The notes: generated by a model not told the origin, from the letters alone. Positions 9,740 to 18,845 are shown, counted from the stretch's first letter. The stretch: 64,000 bases of DNA from Roseitranquillus sediminis (GCF_016918935.1 NZ_JAFFOB010000006.1:62001-126000), one strand, 5' to 3'. A program made the numbers and translations.

Positions 9740-11269
9740 ATGTACAGCGACATCATCGCAGCTCTACCGATCGTCTTCAGCCCGGCGATGCTGCTCATCG
9801 TGGCGGCCGGAGCGGTGCTCGGCACACTTCTCGGCGCGACGCCCGGCGTCTCGGCGACGCTCTCGATCGCCCTCCTGGTCCCGGTGACCTTCACCATGGA
9901 CCCGACCATGGCGCTCGTCTTTCTCGGCGGCGTCTATTGCGGGGCGATCTACGGCGCGTCGATCTCGGCGATTCTCATCAACGTGCCCGGTACGCCGTCG
10001 GCCGTCGCGACGATGCTCGACGGCTATCCGCTGACGAAGCAGGGCAAGGCCGGCACCGCGCTGGGGGCCGCCGTCACCGGATCGTTCATCGGCGGTCAGG
10101 TCGGCGTCATTGTCCTGCTCTTCGGCGCGCCGCTGGTCGCGGCGCTGGCCCTGCGGGTCGGCTCGCAGGAGTTCTTCTGGATCGTCATCTTCGCGATGAC
10201 CAGCGTCGGCGCGCTCGGCGCGGGATCGGTGCTCAAGGGCCTAATCTCGGCGGCGCTCGGCCTTTCGCTGGGGGTGGTCGGCTCGCACCCGGTCACCGGT
10301 GCGCTGCGCTTCACCGGCGGCTCGACGGCGCTCTACGAGGGGATCCCGATTGTGGTCGCGCTGGTCGGCCTCTTCTCGATCTCGCAGGTGCTTCAGCTCG
10401 TCATCGAACCGCGCGGCGACCGAGGCGTCAAGATCACCAGCGTTGGGAGCCTCTGGCCCGGAGCCGCTGCGGCGCTGCGCTACAAGGTGACCGCGGCACG
10501 CTCGGCCATCCTTGGCACCTTCATCGGAACGTTGCCCGGGGCAGGGGCCGACATCGCCTCGTTCATCGGCTACAACGAGGCGAAGCGGGCTTCGCGGGAG
10601 CCTCAAAAGTTCGGCAAGGGGTCGGTGGAGGGTGTCTTCGCCTCCGAGACCGCCAACAACGGCGTCGTCGGCGGAAGCCTGATCCCGATGATGACGCTGG
10701 GAATCCCGGGGAATGCCGTGACCGCGGCCCTGCTCGGCGGGCTTCTCATCCACGGGCTGATCCCGGGCCCGCGCCTCTTCGAGGCGAGCTCGGACATCCT
10801 CTACCCGTTCATCCTCAGCCTCTTCCTGGCGAACCTCGCCTTCCTGATCTTCGCCTTCACGGGACTACGCTATCTGGCGCGCGTGGTGCTGACGCCGAAC
10901 TCGATCCTCGCGCCGGCCATCGTGGTGCTGACGATGATGGGCGCCTTCACCTTCCGCGGGTCGACGACCGATCTCTGGATCGCGCTGGCGATGGGCGTCT
11001 TTGGCTTCATCTTGACGCTGGGCCGCTTCCCGCTGCCGCCGGTCGTCCTCGGCATCATTCTAGGGCCGCTCGCCGAGAAGAACATCGCGCGCGCGGCGCA
11101 GATCGCCTCGGCGCGCGACGTCCCGCTCCTCAGCTACTTCCTGTCGAGCCCGATCTCGGTGGTCTTCATCATCCTGACGATCCTCTCGATCGTCATCACC
11201 GTCCGGCGCGAGATCGCCTGGCGACGCAGCGGAACCGGCGGCTACGACGGCTTCGACAACGCCGGCTGA
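9740..11269 (+). CDS. Tripartite tricarboxylate transporter permease, large subunit (TctA family)
   Basis: A 509-residue integral membrane protein with about 11-12 predicted spans, the main translocation subunit of the TTT system. Family hallmarks visible: 'LLGATPGVSATLSIALLVP' near the N-terminus, 'GSISAILINVPGTPSA'-type loop at about residues 70-90, and 'GTLPGAGADIASFIGYNEAK' near the middle, plus 'LTLGIPGNAVTAALLGGL'. The ATG at 9740 is preferred to the adjacent in-frame TTG at 9737. It completes the receptor-TctB-TctA set and is followed 33 bp later by a second enolase-superfamily gene, which suggests that transport and first metabolism are co-expressed. Confidence 0.93.
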   Translation: MYSDIIAALPIVFSPAMLLIVAAGAVLGTLLGATPGVSATLSIALLVPVTFTMDPTMALVFLGGVYCGAIYGASISAILINVPGTPSAVATMLDGYPLTKQGKAGTALGAAVTGSFIGGQVGVIVLLFGAPLVAALALRVGSQEFFWIVIFAMTSVGALGAGSVLKGLISAALGLSLGVVGSHPVTGALRFTGGSTALYEGIPIVVALVGLFSISQVLQLVIEPRGDRGVKITSVGSLWPGAAAALRYKVTAARSAILGTFIGTLPGAGADIASFIGYNEAKRASREPQKFGKGSVEGVFASETANNGVVGGSLIPMMTLGIPGNAVTAALLGGLLIHGLIPGPRLFEASSDILYPFILSLFLANLAFLIFAFTGLRYLARVVLTPNSILAPAIVVLTMMGAFTFRGSTTDLWIALAMGVFGFILTLGRFPLPPVVLGIILGPLAEKNIARAAQIASARDVPLLSYFLSSPISVVFIILTILSIVITVRREIAWRRSGTGGYDGFDNAG

Positions 11270-11302
11270 TCGCGGCTCACAGATAGATAGAAAGGAACGG
11301 AA

Positions 11303-12448
11303 ATGCCCGAGATCGAGAGCGTCGAGGTATGCGTCGCCAGCGTCCCGCTCAGCGAGCCGGTGGTCTTTTCGACCCGCACGGTCACCCGGCGCGAGTACTG
11401 CCTGGTCCGCATCCGCTCAACCGACGGCGACCACGGGATCGGGTTCAGCTACGCGGTGAACGGCGCCGGCCGACTGCTCGCCCACGCGATCGAGGATGTC
11501 TTCGCGCCACGATTGATCGGGGACGATTCGCATCGCACCGAGGGCATCTGGCGCGACCTCTACCAGGAGTCGCTCCTCCTCGGGCGTGCGGGCGCCACGA
11601 TGCGCGCGCTGAGTGCCGTGGACCAGGCGTTGTGGGATCTCAACGCCCGCTCCGTCGGCCTGCCGCTCTACAAGTACCTGGGGGCGTCGCGGATGGGGCG
11701 CGTCCCGGCCTACGGCAGCGGCGGCTACTACATCGCCGGCAAGAGCAACGACGACCTCGCCCGCGAGATGCAGGGCTTCGTCGAGGCGGGGCACGATGCG
11801 GTCAAGATGAAGGTAGGCGCACGTTCTCCCGCCGAGGAGGAGGCGCGCGTCCGGGCCGTGCGCGAGGCGATCGGGCCCGACATCCACCTGATGCTCGACG
11901 CCAACAACGCCTGGCGCGACCTGCCGGAGGCGCTGCGGACCATCACCCGGCTCGAGCAGTTCGATCCCTACTGGATCGAGGAGCCCTTCAGCCCGGACGA
12001 CATCGACAACCATGTCCGCCTCGCCGCCGCGACCCGGATCCCGGTCGCGACCGGCGAGATTGAGGCGGGGCGCTGGCGGTTCAAGGACCTCGCCGCTCGC
12101 GGCGCGGCCACGATCCTGCAGACGGACGCGATCGTCTGCGGCGGGATCACCGAGTTCCGCCGCATCGCCGCCACCGCCGCCAGCCATGGGCTGACAATGG
12201 CGCCGCACGCGTGGCACGACGTCCATGCACATCTCGTCGCGGCATGCGAGAACGCGAGCTACGTCGAGTTCATGCCAGACGATTCCATCGTCAACTTCCG
12301 CAACATAATCGACCACCAGCTCGAGCTCGAAAACGGCGATCTCGTCCTGTCCGACCGGCCCGGCTTCGGCTTCGATTTCGACGAGGACAAGCTCGCCCGG
12401 TTCGGCTGGTCCGAGGGCAATGCCGGGCCGTGGAAGCGGCTCGCGTAG
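11303..12448 (+). CDS. Enolase-superfamily (mandelate racemase group) enzyme, copy 2
   Basis: A 381-residue MR/MLE protein. It keeps the complete mandelate racemase-type set: K168 and K170 (KMK), metal ligands D199, E226 and E252, and the Asp/His dyad D275 and H302 ('APHAWHD'). It therefore differs from copy 1, whose dyad Asp is Asn, and the two are only distantly similar. Enzymes with this set are commonly acid-sugar dehydratases or racemases. The ATG at 11303 follows GAAAGGAACGG. Its last codons overlap the GTG start proposed for the downstream dehydrogenase. Substrate is not determinable from the sequence. Confidence 0.88.
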   Translation: MPEIESVEVCVASVPLSEPVVFSTRTVTRREYCLVRIRSTDGDHGIGFSYAVNGAGRLLAHAIEDVFAPRLIGDDSHRTEGIWRDLYQESLLLGRAGATMRALSAVDQALWDLNARSVGLPLYKYLGASRMGRVPAYGSGGYYIAGKSNDDLAREMQGFVEAGHDAVKMKVGARSPAEEEARVRAVREAIGPDIHLMLDANNAWRDLPEALRTITRLEQFDPYWIEEPFSPDDIDNHVRLAAATRIPVATGEIEAGRWRFKDLAARGAATILQTDAIVCGGITEFRRIAATAASHGLTMAPHAWHDVHAHLVAACENASYVEFMPDDSIVNFRNIIDHQLELENGDLVLSDRPGFGFDFDEDKLARFGWSEGNAGPWKRLA

Positions 12449-13413
12449 CCGGCGTGCCGAGGCAGCGCGAGACGGACGGCGCGGCCGTCCTGCTCCTCGT
12501 CCCGGTGGCGGACGACCTGCGGGAGCGGCTTGCGGCGGAGTGGCCCCTCGTCGAGAGCCACGCGCCGGGGACGGAGCGCGATGCGCTTCTCGGGCGCGAG
12601 GGGGCGAGGATCGGCGCCATCGTCGGCTACACCCAAGTCGACGCCCTGCTGCTCGCCGCCTGCCCGAACGCGCGCCTCGTCGCGACGTTCGCTGCGGGTT
12701 ACGAGAACGTCGACTTGGACGCTGCGCGGAGGTTGGGCGTGGCCGTGGTTCACGCACCCGGCGTCAGCGCCGGTGAGGTCGCGGACACCACCGTGATGCT
12801 GCTCCTCGCCGCGCTGAAGCGGCTGCCCGCCCTCGACCGGCTCGTCCGGTCCGGCGCATGGCCACGGCTGGGGCAGCCTCCCCCCGTCAGCGGGCTGTCG
12901 GGCCTGCCCGTCGGCGTCGCCGGCACCGGTCCCGTCGGACGCGCGATCCTGTCGCGCCTCACCGCCTTCGGGATCGAGCCCCACTGCCATGCCCGACATG
13001 CGCCGGCCGGCCTCGACGCCCGCTACCACGCAAGCCTCCTGTCACTCGCAGGCGCGTGCGACGCGCTCATCATCGCGCTGCCCGGCGGCCCGGAGACGCG
13101 GAACGCCGTCGACGCCGAGGTGCTCGGCGCGCTGGGGCCCGCCGGCATCGTCGTCAATGTCGGGCGCGGCTCCGTTGTCGACGAAGAGGCGCTCTGCACC
13201 GCGCTCGAGACCGGCGCGCTCGGCTTCGCCGCCCTCGATGTCTTCGCCACCGAACCCCACGTCCCGGCGCGGCTCCGCGCGCTCGAGAACGTCATCCTGA
13301 CGCCACACTATGCTGGCGCAAGCCTGCAGGCCCGCGCGGCCAAGGGCGCGCACCTGATCGAGACGCTGCGGGCGCACTTCGCCGGACGGCGGCCTTCCGA
13401 CCGGGTCTGCTGA
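12430..13413 (+). CDS. D-isomer-specific 2-hydroxyacid dehydrogenase family protein
   Basis: NAD(P)-dependent oxidoreductase for 2-hydroxy/2-keto acids. The Rossmann domain shows 'GVAGTGPVGRAIL' (a GxGxxG variant), then 'NVGRGSVVDEEAL' with the substrate-binding Arg region, a Glu in 'DVFATEPHVPARL' and the catalytic His in 'LTPHYAGAS'. About 327 residues if started at GTG 12430, which overlaps the upstream stop by 19 bases; GTG 12454 is an alternative and neither has a strong ribosome binding site. As last gene of the TTT-enolase operon it could reduce or oxidise the product of the upstream enzymes. Downstream lies the decayed siderophore transporter. Confidence 0.85.
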   Translation: MEAARVAGVPRQRETDGAAVLLLVPVADDLRERLAAEWPLVESHAPGTERDALLGREGARIGAIVGYTQVDALLLAACPNARLVATFAAGYENVDLDAARRLGVAVVHAPGVSAGEVADTTVMLLLAALKRLPALDRLVRSGAWPRLGQPPPVSGLSGLPVGVAGTGPVGRAILSRLTAFGIEPHCHARHAPAGLDARYHASLLSLAGACDALIIALPGGPETRNAVDAEVLGALGPAGIVVNVGRGSVVDEEALCTALETGALGFAALDVFATEPHVPARLRALENVILTPHYAGASLQARAAKGAHLIETLRAHFAGRRPSDRVC

Positions 13414-13469
13414 GGCGACGCCGACACCCGCGGACCAAGGAGTCGCCTGCGCGATCGGCTCCCGCCATA

Positions 13470-14013
13470 TCAGGCGTGGTGCAGCACGAAGGGGCGCCCG
13501 TCGACTTGGTGCGCTGCGACCGGCGCGTCGAACACGGCGGCGATGCGCTCGGGCGTGATGGCTTCGTCCGTCGGCGCTCCAGGCGACGCGGCCGTCCTTC
13601 ATCGCGACGATCCGATCGGCGTGGGCGGCCGCGTAGCTGATCTCGTGCAGCACCACGACGACCGTCCGGTCCTCGCGGCCGGCCATGTCGCGCAGGCGGC
13701 ACATCAGCGCTCGGGCGTGGGTCACGTCCAGGTCGTTGAGTGGCTCGTCGAGCAGCAGGTACCTGCGCAAAGGTGCGGTTAGCGGCCGAAGCCCAGGAGC
13801 TCGCGCACCCTGAGGCGCGTCACCACCGCGGTGTCCTGGCGCAGGATCGCCGGCGCGTCGGCGTCCGCGTCGCGTCGAGCCCGCCGAAGCGGAGCGCGCC
13901 CGCCTGTAGCCGCTCGAGCCGCGCCATCAGCGCCAGCAGCGTCGACTTGCCCGCGCCGTTCGGGCCGATCAGCGCGGTCACCCCGCCCTAGAGATCGTCA
14001 GGCTGATGTCGGA
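13470..14013 (-). pseudogene. Decayed siderophore ABC transporter ATPase (VctC/FatE-like)
   Basis: Read on the minus strand, fragments in all three frames align in order with one ABC ATPase. They are 'SDISLTISRAG', a Walker A segment 'GVTALIGPNGAGKSTLLAL', 'AILRQDTAVVTRLRV' ending 'LLGFGR' and a stop at 13779-13781, then the Walker B/D-loop segment 'RYLLLDEPLNDLDVTHA' and the H-loop 'VVVVLHEISYAAAHADRI'. The tail ends 'VDGRPFVLHHA' with a stop at 13470-13472. The part that should carry the LSGGQ signature is deleted, and there are at least three frame changes. It cannot encode a working ATPase. The style of sequence matches iron-siderophore ATPases. Confidence 0.85.
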
Positions 14014-14450
14014 GAGGATGTGCTCCCCGCCGACGAGGGATTTGCCGCGATCAGCGCCGACGCTGGCAGCAGGACTCGGATGGCGGTGGGTCCGCATCAG
14101 CCGGTGCGCGAGCGCGGTGACAAGGAGGCCGAAGAACATGGCGGGCCCGACGAGCGCGTTCGAGACGGAGGCCAGCGCGGCGACGAGGACCAGCACCAGC
14201 AGGGTTGAGCGGCGATGGGCGACCCCGAGGCTGACGGCGTGGTCGCGCCCGAGCGCCAGGATATCGAGCCGGTGGCGCAGACGCCACCTCGCCCAGAGGA
14301 TGATGGCGCAGACGAGGGCGGAGACGGCGACGAGCTCCGTGCCGCGATAGCCCAGCACAAGGCCCCAGCTGCCGCGCACGCCAAGTGTAATCTAGAGGAC
14401 CGGCACAACGACGAGCAGGAAGGCGAGCAGCGCCAGCCGGACTCGACCGT
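14014..14450 (-). pseudogene. Decayed siderophore ABC transporter permease (VctD/FecCD-like), fused to the ATPase remnant
   Basis: On the minus strand the N-terminus 'VRLALLAFLLVVVPVL' is followed by an in-frame TAG (14392-14394) and then 'ITLGVRGSWGLVLGYRG', as at the start of VctD-type permeases. The next residues jump to 'WRLRHRLDILALGRDHAVSL', so about half of the protein is missing. The frame then reads 'LVLVLVAALASVSNALVGP', 'MFFGLLVTALAHRL' and 'LVGGEHIL', where the permease is joined without a stop to the ATPase 'SDISLTI'. Deletion and a nonsense codon show decay. No receptor or second permease gene was recognised next to it. Confidence 0.82.
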
Positions 14451-14786
14451 CAACCTTCGCGGAAACGGAGCGTCGCCCGCCTCGCGCGCGGCCGATAGAG
14501 CTCGCCGACGACCGGAGCTGCGCCTCGATGCGCGCCCGCGCGGAGCTGCGGCCGCGTCCCGGCTCTCCCGCGCACGCGCCGGCCCCGCCCAGAGAAGCCG
14601 CCACGCGTCCGGCGAGCGGCTCGAGCTGGTTGGAGGAGCGCGAACGCTCACCGCCATGCGTCCTAGGTGGGAGCTTGAACCGACCGAGAAAAAAATATCA
14701 GACTGACTTTGTCGGATTTGCTTGCGCCGGGCGCACACTCCTTTAGGTGACGAAAACACTAAGGCGTTCAAATCAGGGAGACATGC
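14451..14786. promoter_or_regulatory. Upstream region of the iron-binding protein gene, no gene seen
   Basis: These 336 bases hold no convincing gene. The first part is GC-rich and may be residual sequence of the decayed transporter. The last ~110 bases turn AT-richer (a run of seven A residues near 14690) and are the likely promoter of the downstream ferric-iron binding protein. A short imperfect palindrome, GACTTTGTC at about 14704-14712, might be a regulator site, but it does not clearly match an iron-responsive (RirA, Irr or Fur) consensus. Confidence 0.3.
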
Positions 14787-15818
14787 ATGAACGTTTCGAG
14801 AGCGATGATGACGACGGCCGCGACCGCGGCCATCGCGGTGGCATCCGCTTGGCCGGCGATCGCGCAGGAAGGCGAGCTCAATCTCTATTCCTCGCGCCAC
14901 TACGACACGGACGAGCAGCTCTACTCGGACTTCACCGAGCAGACCGGCATCACCATCAACCGGATCGAGGGTGACGCCGACGAGCTGATGGCGCGGATGG
15001 AGGCCGAGGGCGCGAACTCGCCCGCAGACGTCTTCATCACGGTCGATACCTCGCGCCTGCACCGCGCCTCGGAGGCAGGCCTCCTGCAGAGCGTCGAGTC
15101 GGAGGTGCTCGAGGAGCGCATCCCGGCGCAGTACCAGGGCGAAGACAACGAGTGGTTCGGTTTCTCGCTCCGCAGCCGGATCATCTTCTACGACAAGAAC
15201 GACGTCGAGAACCCGCCGCAGACCTACGCCGCTCTGGCGGACGACGCCTACGAGGGCATGATCTGCATCCGCTCCTCGACAAACACCTACAACCAGACGC
15301 TGCTCGCCTCGATCATCGAGAACCAGGGCGAGGAGGCCGCGCGCGAATGGGCGCAGGGCGTCGTAGAGAACATGGCGCGCGACCCGCAGGGCGGCGACAC
15401 CGACCAGCTTCGCGGCATCGTCTCGGGCGAGTGCGACATCGCGGTCTCCAACACCTACTACTTCGCCCGCGCGATCGCGGAGCAGGTCGACGGCGTGAGC
15501 GATGGCATCGACCAGATCGGCTGGGTGTTCCCCAACCAGGACACGACCGGCGCGCACATGAACCTCTCCGGCGGCGGCGTCGCCGTGAACGCGCCGAACC
15601 GTGAGAACGCGGTGGCGTTCCTCGAGTACCTCGCCTCGGACAGCGCGCAGCAGTACTTCGCGGCGGGCAACAACGAGTACCCCGCAGTGGCCGATGTCGA
15701 GACGACCGAGGCGGTGGACCAGCTGGGCGAGTTCACGGCCGACGACGTCGATCTCGCGGCGGTGGCCGAGCACCTCGCGACCGCGCAGCAGATCTTCAAC
15801 GAGGTCGGCTGGGAGTAA
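14787..15818 (+). CDS. Periplasmic Fe(3+) ABC transporter substrate-binding protein (FbpA/FutA family)
   Basis: Receptor of a ferric-iron ABC importer (binding-protein family 1). A signal peptide of about 26 residues ends 'AIAQEG'. The mature start 'LNLYSSRHYDTDEQLYSDF' and the tyrosine pair in 'SNTYYFARAI' are typical of FutA-type ferric binding proteins, where tyrosines ligate iron. Length 343 residues. The ATG at 14787 has GGGAG six bases upstream. The matching permease gene is convergent downstream rather than in the same operon, and no ATPase (FbpC) gene is nearby. Probably iron regulated, from its family. Confidence 0.92.
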   Translation: MNVSRAMMTTAATAAIAVASAWPAIAQEGELNLYSSRHYDTDEQLYSDFTEQTGITINRIEGDADELMARMEAEGANSPADVFITVDTSRLHRASEAGLLQSVESEVLEERIPAQYQGEDNEWFGFSLRSRIIFYDKNDVENPPQTYAALADDAYEGMICIRSSTNTYNQTLLASIIENQGEEAAREWAQGVVENMARDPQGGDTDQLRGIVSGECDIAVSNTYYFARAIAEQVDGVSDGIDQIGWVFPNQDTTGAHMNLSGGGVAVNAPNRENAVAFLEYLASDSAQQYFAAGNNEYPAVADVETTEAVDQLGEFTADDVDLAAVAEHLATAQQIFNEVGWE

Positions 15819-15835
15819 TCTCGCCTGACGAAGCC

Positions 15836-15860
15836 GGGGCGCGGATCAGGACCGCGCCCC
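15836..15860. terminator. Bidirectional terminator hairpin between convergent iron-uptake genes
   Basis: A perfect 9-bp inverted repeat, GGGGCGCGG at 15836-15844 and CCGCGCCCC at 15852-15860, with a 7-base loop. It lies 17 bases after the stop of the binding-protein gene, and the stop codon of the convergent permease (TCA on the plus strand at 15846-15848) is inside the loop. No clear T-run is present, as is common in this GC-rich genome. A role as shared terminator is inferred from position. Confidence 0.6.
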
Positions 15861-17552
15861 GCCGAACCCGCTGCCCCGCGCCATGCGCCGGCAGAGAAGG
15901 ATGACCGGCACCAGCCCCACCGCGGCGATCACGAGGCTTGGCACCGCCGCCCCGTTCAGCCGCTCGTCGGCCGCGAGGCGATGCGCCTGCACCGCCAGCG
16001 TGTCGAAGTTGAACGGCCGCATGATCAGCGTCGCCGGCAGTTCCTTGGTCACATCGACGAAGACGATGAGCGCGGCGGTCCAGAGGCTGGGGCTCAGGAT
16101 CGGCACGTGCACCCTCCGGACCATGCCCCAGGCGTTGGCGCCGAGCACCCGTGCCGCCGAGTCGATGCTCGGGCTGATGCCGGCCGCCCCGCTCTCGTAT
16201 CCGCCGATCGCGGCGGCGAGAAAGCGGATCATGTAGGCCGCCACCAGCGCCGCGATCGACCCGGTGAGCAGGAGGCCGGTCGATACCCCGAAGCTTTCGC
16301 GCATCCAGGCGTCGAGGGCGTTGTCGAATCCCGCCAGCGGCACCAGCAGCCCCACCGCGATGACGCCGCCCGGCACCGCGTAGCCGAGGCGCGCGACGTA
16401 GAGCGAGGCACCCGAGACGCGGCCGGGACGCAGCCGCTGGTACGTCCCGAGCACGATCGCCGCGCCGACCGTCACGGCCGAGGCCACGAACGCGAGGGTC
16501 AGGGTGTTCTGCACGAAGCGCAGGTACCGCGCGCTGAGGATGTCCTGTTGCGAGTCGACGGCCATCGCCGCCAAGGCGATCACCGGCAGCACGACGCCAA
16601 AGATGACCGGCACCGCGCAGAACGACGTCGCCGCCCAGCCCCGCGCGCCGCGCAGCCCGAGCCGCGGCATCGGCTGCGAGCGCTGCCCGGCAAAGAAGCG
16701 CGCCCGGCTGCGGCTGACGCGCTCGAGCATGGCGAGCATCAGCGCGAAGGCGAGGAGCCCCAGCGAGAGCTGCGCCGCCGCCGCCCGGTCGGCCATCGCG
16801 AACCAGCTCGTGTAGATGCCGGTCGCGAAGGTCTGCACTCCGAAATGAGCCACCGCGCCGAAATCGGCGATCGTCTCCATCGCGACCAGCAGCACGCCCG
16901 CCGCGATCGCCGGCCGCGCCATCGGCAGCGAAACGCCGAGGAACGCCCTCAGCGGCGAGTGTCCAAGCGCCCGCGCGGCGAAGAACGGCACCGAGCTCTG
17001 CGTCATGAACACCGCGCGCGCGATCAGGTAGACGTAAGGATAGAGCACCAGCGTCAGCATCGCCGCCGCGCCGCCGAGCGAGCGGATCTCGGGGAACCAG
17101 TAGTCTCGCGGTCCCCATCCCATCACGTTTCGCAGCGTGCTCTGCACGATCCCGGGATGGTCGAGGATGTCGGTATAGGCATAGGCCAGCACGTAGGCCG
17201 GGAACGCGAACGGGATCACCAGCGCCACCTCCAGCGCCCGGCGGCCCGGGAACTCGGTCATCACGACCAGCCACGCCGCCGTCACGCCGATCAGGATGGT
17301 GCCCGCGCCGGTCGCCGCCACCAGGATCAGCGTCGTCCGGGTGTAACGCCAGAGCACCGTGTCCGCGAGGTGGCGGAGCGTGTCGAGCGAACTCGACAGC
17401 GCGGCGGCGATCACCGCGATGCCGGGCAGCGCGCAGATGCACGCGATCGCGATGGCCAAGACGGCAATCCAGTCGAACGCGCTCCGCCCCCGCGGCGCGG
17501 GAACGCCGAGCGGCTTGAACTGCGTCTGCCGTGCGTCGCTCTCGATCGTCAT
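15846..17552 (-). CDS. Fe(3+) ABC transporter permease (FbpB-like, two fused permease halves)
   Basis: A 568-residue inner-membrane protein with about 12 predicted spans in two BPD_transp_1 modules, as in FbpB/SfuB ferric-iron permeases. EAA-type loops are visible: 'AARALGHSPLRAFLGVSLP' in the first half and 'AARVLGANAWGMVRRVHVP' in the second. The start at 17552 gives a short soluble N-terminus before the first span. It is convergent with the ferric binding protein gene and presumably works with it. An ATPase subunit is not encoded within the window, so a shared or distant one would be needed. Confidence 0.9.
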   Translation of the reverse strand: MTIESDARQTQFKPLGVPAPRGRSAFDWIAVLAIAIACICALPGIAVIAAALSSSLDTLRHLADTVLWRYTRTTLILVAATGAGTILIGVTAAWLVVMTEFPGRRALEVALVIPFAFPAYVLAYAYTDILDHPGIVQSTLRNVMGWGPRDYWFPEIRSLGGAAAMLTLVLYPYVYLIARAVFMTQSSVPFFAARALGHSPLRAFLGVSLPMARPAIAAGVLLVAMETIADFGAVAHFGVQTFATGIYTSWFAMADRAAAAQLSLGLLAFALMLAMLERVSRSRARFFAGQRSQPMPRLGLRGARGWAATSFCAVPVIFGVVLPVIALAAMAVDSQQDILSARYLRFVQNTLTLAFVASAVTVGAAIVLGTYQRLRPGRVSGASLYVARLGYAVPGGVIAVGLLVPLAGFDNALDAWMRESFGVSTGLLLTGSIAALVAAYMIRFLAAAIGGYESGAAGISPSIDSAARVLGANAWGMVRRVHVPILSPSLWTAALIVFVDVTKELPATLIMRPFNFDTLAVQAHRLAADERLNGAAVPSLVIAAVGLVPVILLCRRMARGSGFGGARS

Positions 17553-17770
17553 CGCATCCTTCCGCTGCCCTCCGGCCCGGTGCCCCACTCGCTCCCTCGC
17601 CCGGACGCCGGGTCGTATACCCAAGCGCGCCGCCTGTCGCGACTCCCGATGTGCCTGACCGGCACCTTTCTCACGGGCCGCCTCAAGCCTCCCGCCGCAG
17701 CCCCGCCGCCTACTGCGGCATTCGTGATCGCGGCGCAGGAACCCGCCCGGCAGAGTCGTGTTTGCCGGTC

Positions 17771-18775
17771 ATGTCACCGATCGACGCCTTGCGCGACTCC
17801 GCTTCCCGGCTGGTCTACTACCCCGACGACCGACCCGGCATCACTCGCCGGCGCTGCGGCCGGGGCTTCTCCTATGTGGCGCCCGACGGCACCCGCATTG
17901 ACGACGTGAAGGAGCGCCGGCGCCTCGAGTCGATGGCGGTGCCGCCCGCCTACCGCGACGTCTGGATGTCGCCGCGCCGCAACGGACATCTCCAGGCGAC
18001 GGGCTTCGACGCGCGGGAGCGCAAGCAATACCGCTACCACCCCGAATGGACCGAGTGGCGCGCACGGCGCAAGTTCGACAACCTCGCCGACTTCGGCCGG
18101 GCGCTGCCCCGCCTGCGCCGGCACATCAACGAGGACCTGTCGGGCGAGGCCGGCGAAAAGACCTTCGCCATCGCCGCGGTCGTGGCGCTGCTCGACCGCG
18201 CGGCGCTCCGGATCGGCCACCCGGAGAACGTCGTGGAGAACGGCACCTACGGCGCGACGACGCTGACTTCGCGCCACGTCGCGCTGGGCGAGGGCGAGAT
18301 CCGCCTGAACTACCCCGCCAAGGGCGGGCGCAAGGTGAACCGGACGCTGCGAGACAAGCGGCTCAACAAGGTCTTCCACGCGCTCGACGACCTGCCGGGC
18401 AAGGCGCTGATGAGCTGGATCGACCGGCGCGGCGAGAGCCACGCCGTCAGCTCCGAGGACGTCAACGACTACATCGCCCGCATCGTCGGCGAGGAGGAGG
18501 CGACGGCCAAGACCTTCCGCACCTGGGCCGGGACGGTCTGCGCCTTCGAGGTGGCGGTGCGCTCCGACAAGGCCTCGATCAAGGCGATGTCGCAGGCCGC
18601 GGCGGAGCGGCTGGCCAACACGCCGACCATCGCGCGCAACAGCTACATCCACCCCCAGGTGATCGCGCTCTCCGACGTCGACCCCGAGACCCGCCGGGAA
18701 CTGGGCGAGCGCCCCAGTCCCGTCAGCGGGTTGCGCAAGGCCGAGGGGGCGCTGCTGGCGTTCCTCGGCGGCTGA
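17771..18775 (+). CDS. DNA topoisomerase IB (poxvirus/bacterial type)
   Basis: Relaxes supercoils through a 3'-phosphotyrosyl intermediate. The 334-residue protein has the N-terminal domain and the catalytic domain of bacterial TopIB. The catalytic Tyr is Y292 in 'ARNSYIHP', and conserved basic residues occur in 'GYRIGHPENV'-type and 'YPAKGGRKVNRTL' segments (an RIGH triad and a Lys in the beta hairpin). The ATG at 17771 gives the conserved start before 'LVYYPDDRPGITRRRCGRGF'. Its promoter must lie within 17553-17770, shared with the divergent permease. Nearby dps suggests a stress or nucleoid role, by inference. Confidence 0.93.
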   Translation: MSPIDALRDSASRLVYYPDDRPGITRRRCGRGFSYVAPDGTRIDDVKERRRLESMAVPPAYRDVWMSPRRNGHLQATGFDARERKQYRYHPEWTEWRARRKFDNLADFGRALPRLRRHINEDLSGEAGEKTFAIAAVVALLDRAALRIGHPENVVENGTYGATTLTSRHVALGEGEIRLNYPAKGGRKVNRTLRDKRLNKVFHALDDLPGKALMSWIDRRGESHAVSSEDVNDYIARIVGEEEATAKTFRTWAGTVCAFEVAVRSDKASIKAMSQAAAERLANTPTIARNSYIHPQVIALSDVDPETRRELGERPSPVSGLRKAEGALLAFLGG

Positions 18776-18845
18776 GGGGCGGCCGGAACCCGAGCAGGCG
18801 GGGCACGTTGCGCCAGTGAGCCACCAAGGCGTCGGAGGCGATCTC

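Noticed and set aside
14700-14715. Possible iron-responsive operator before the ferric-binding protein gene
   Set aside because: GACTTTGTC is only a short dyad and does not match RirA, Irr or Fur consensus sites well enough to name.
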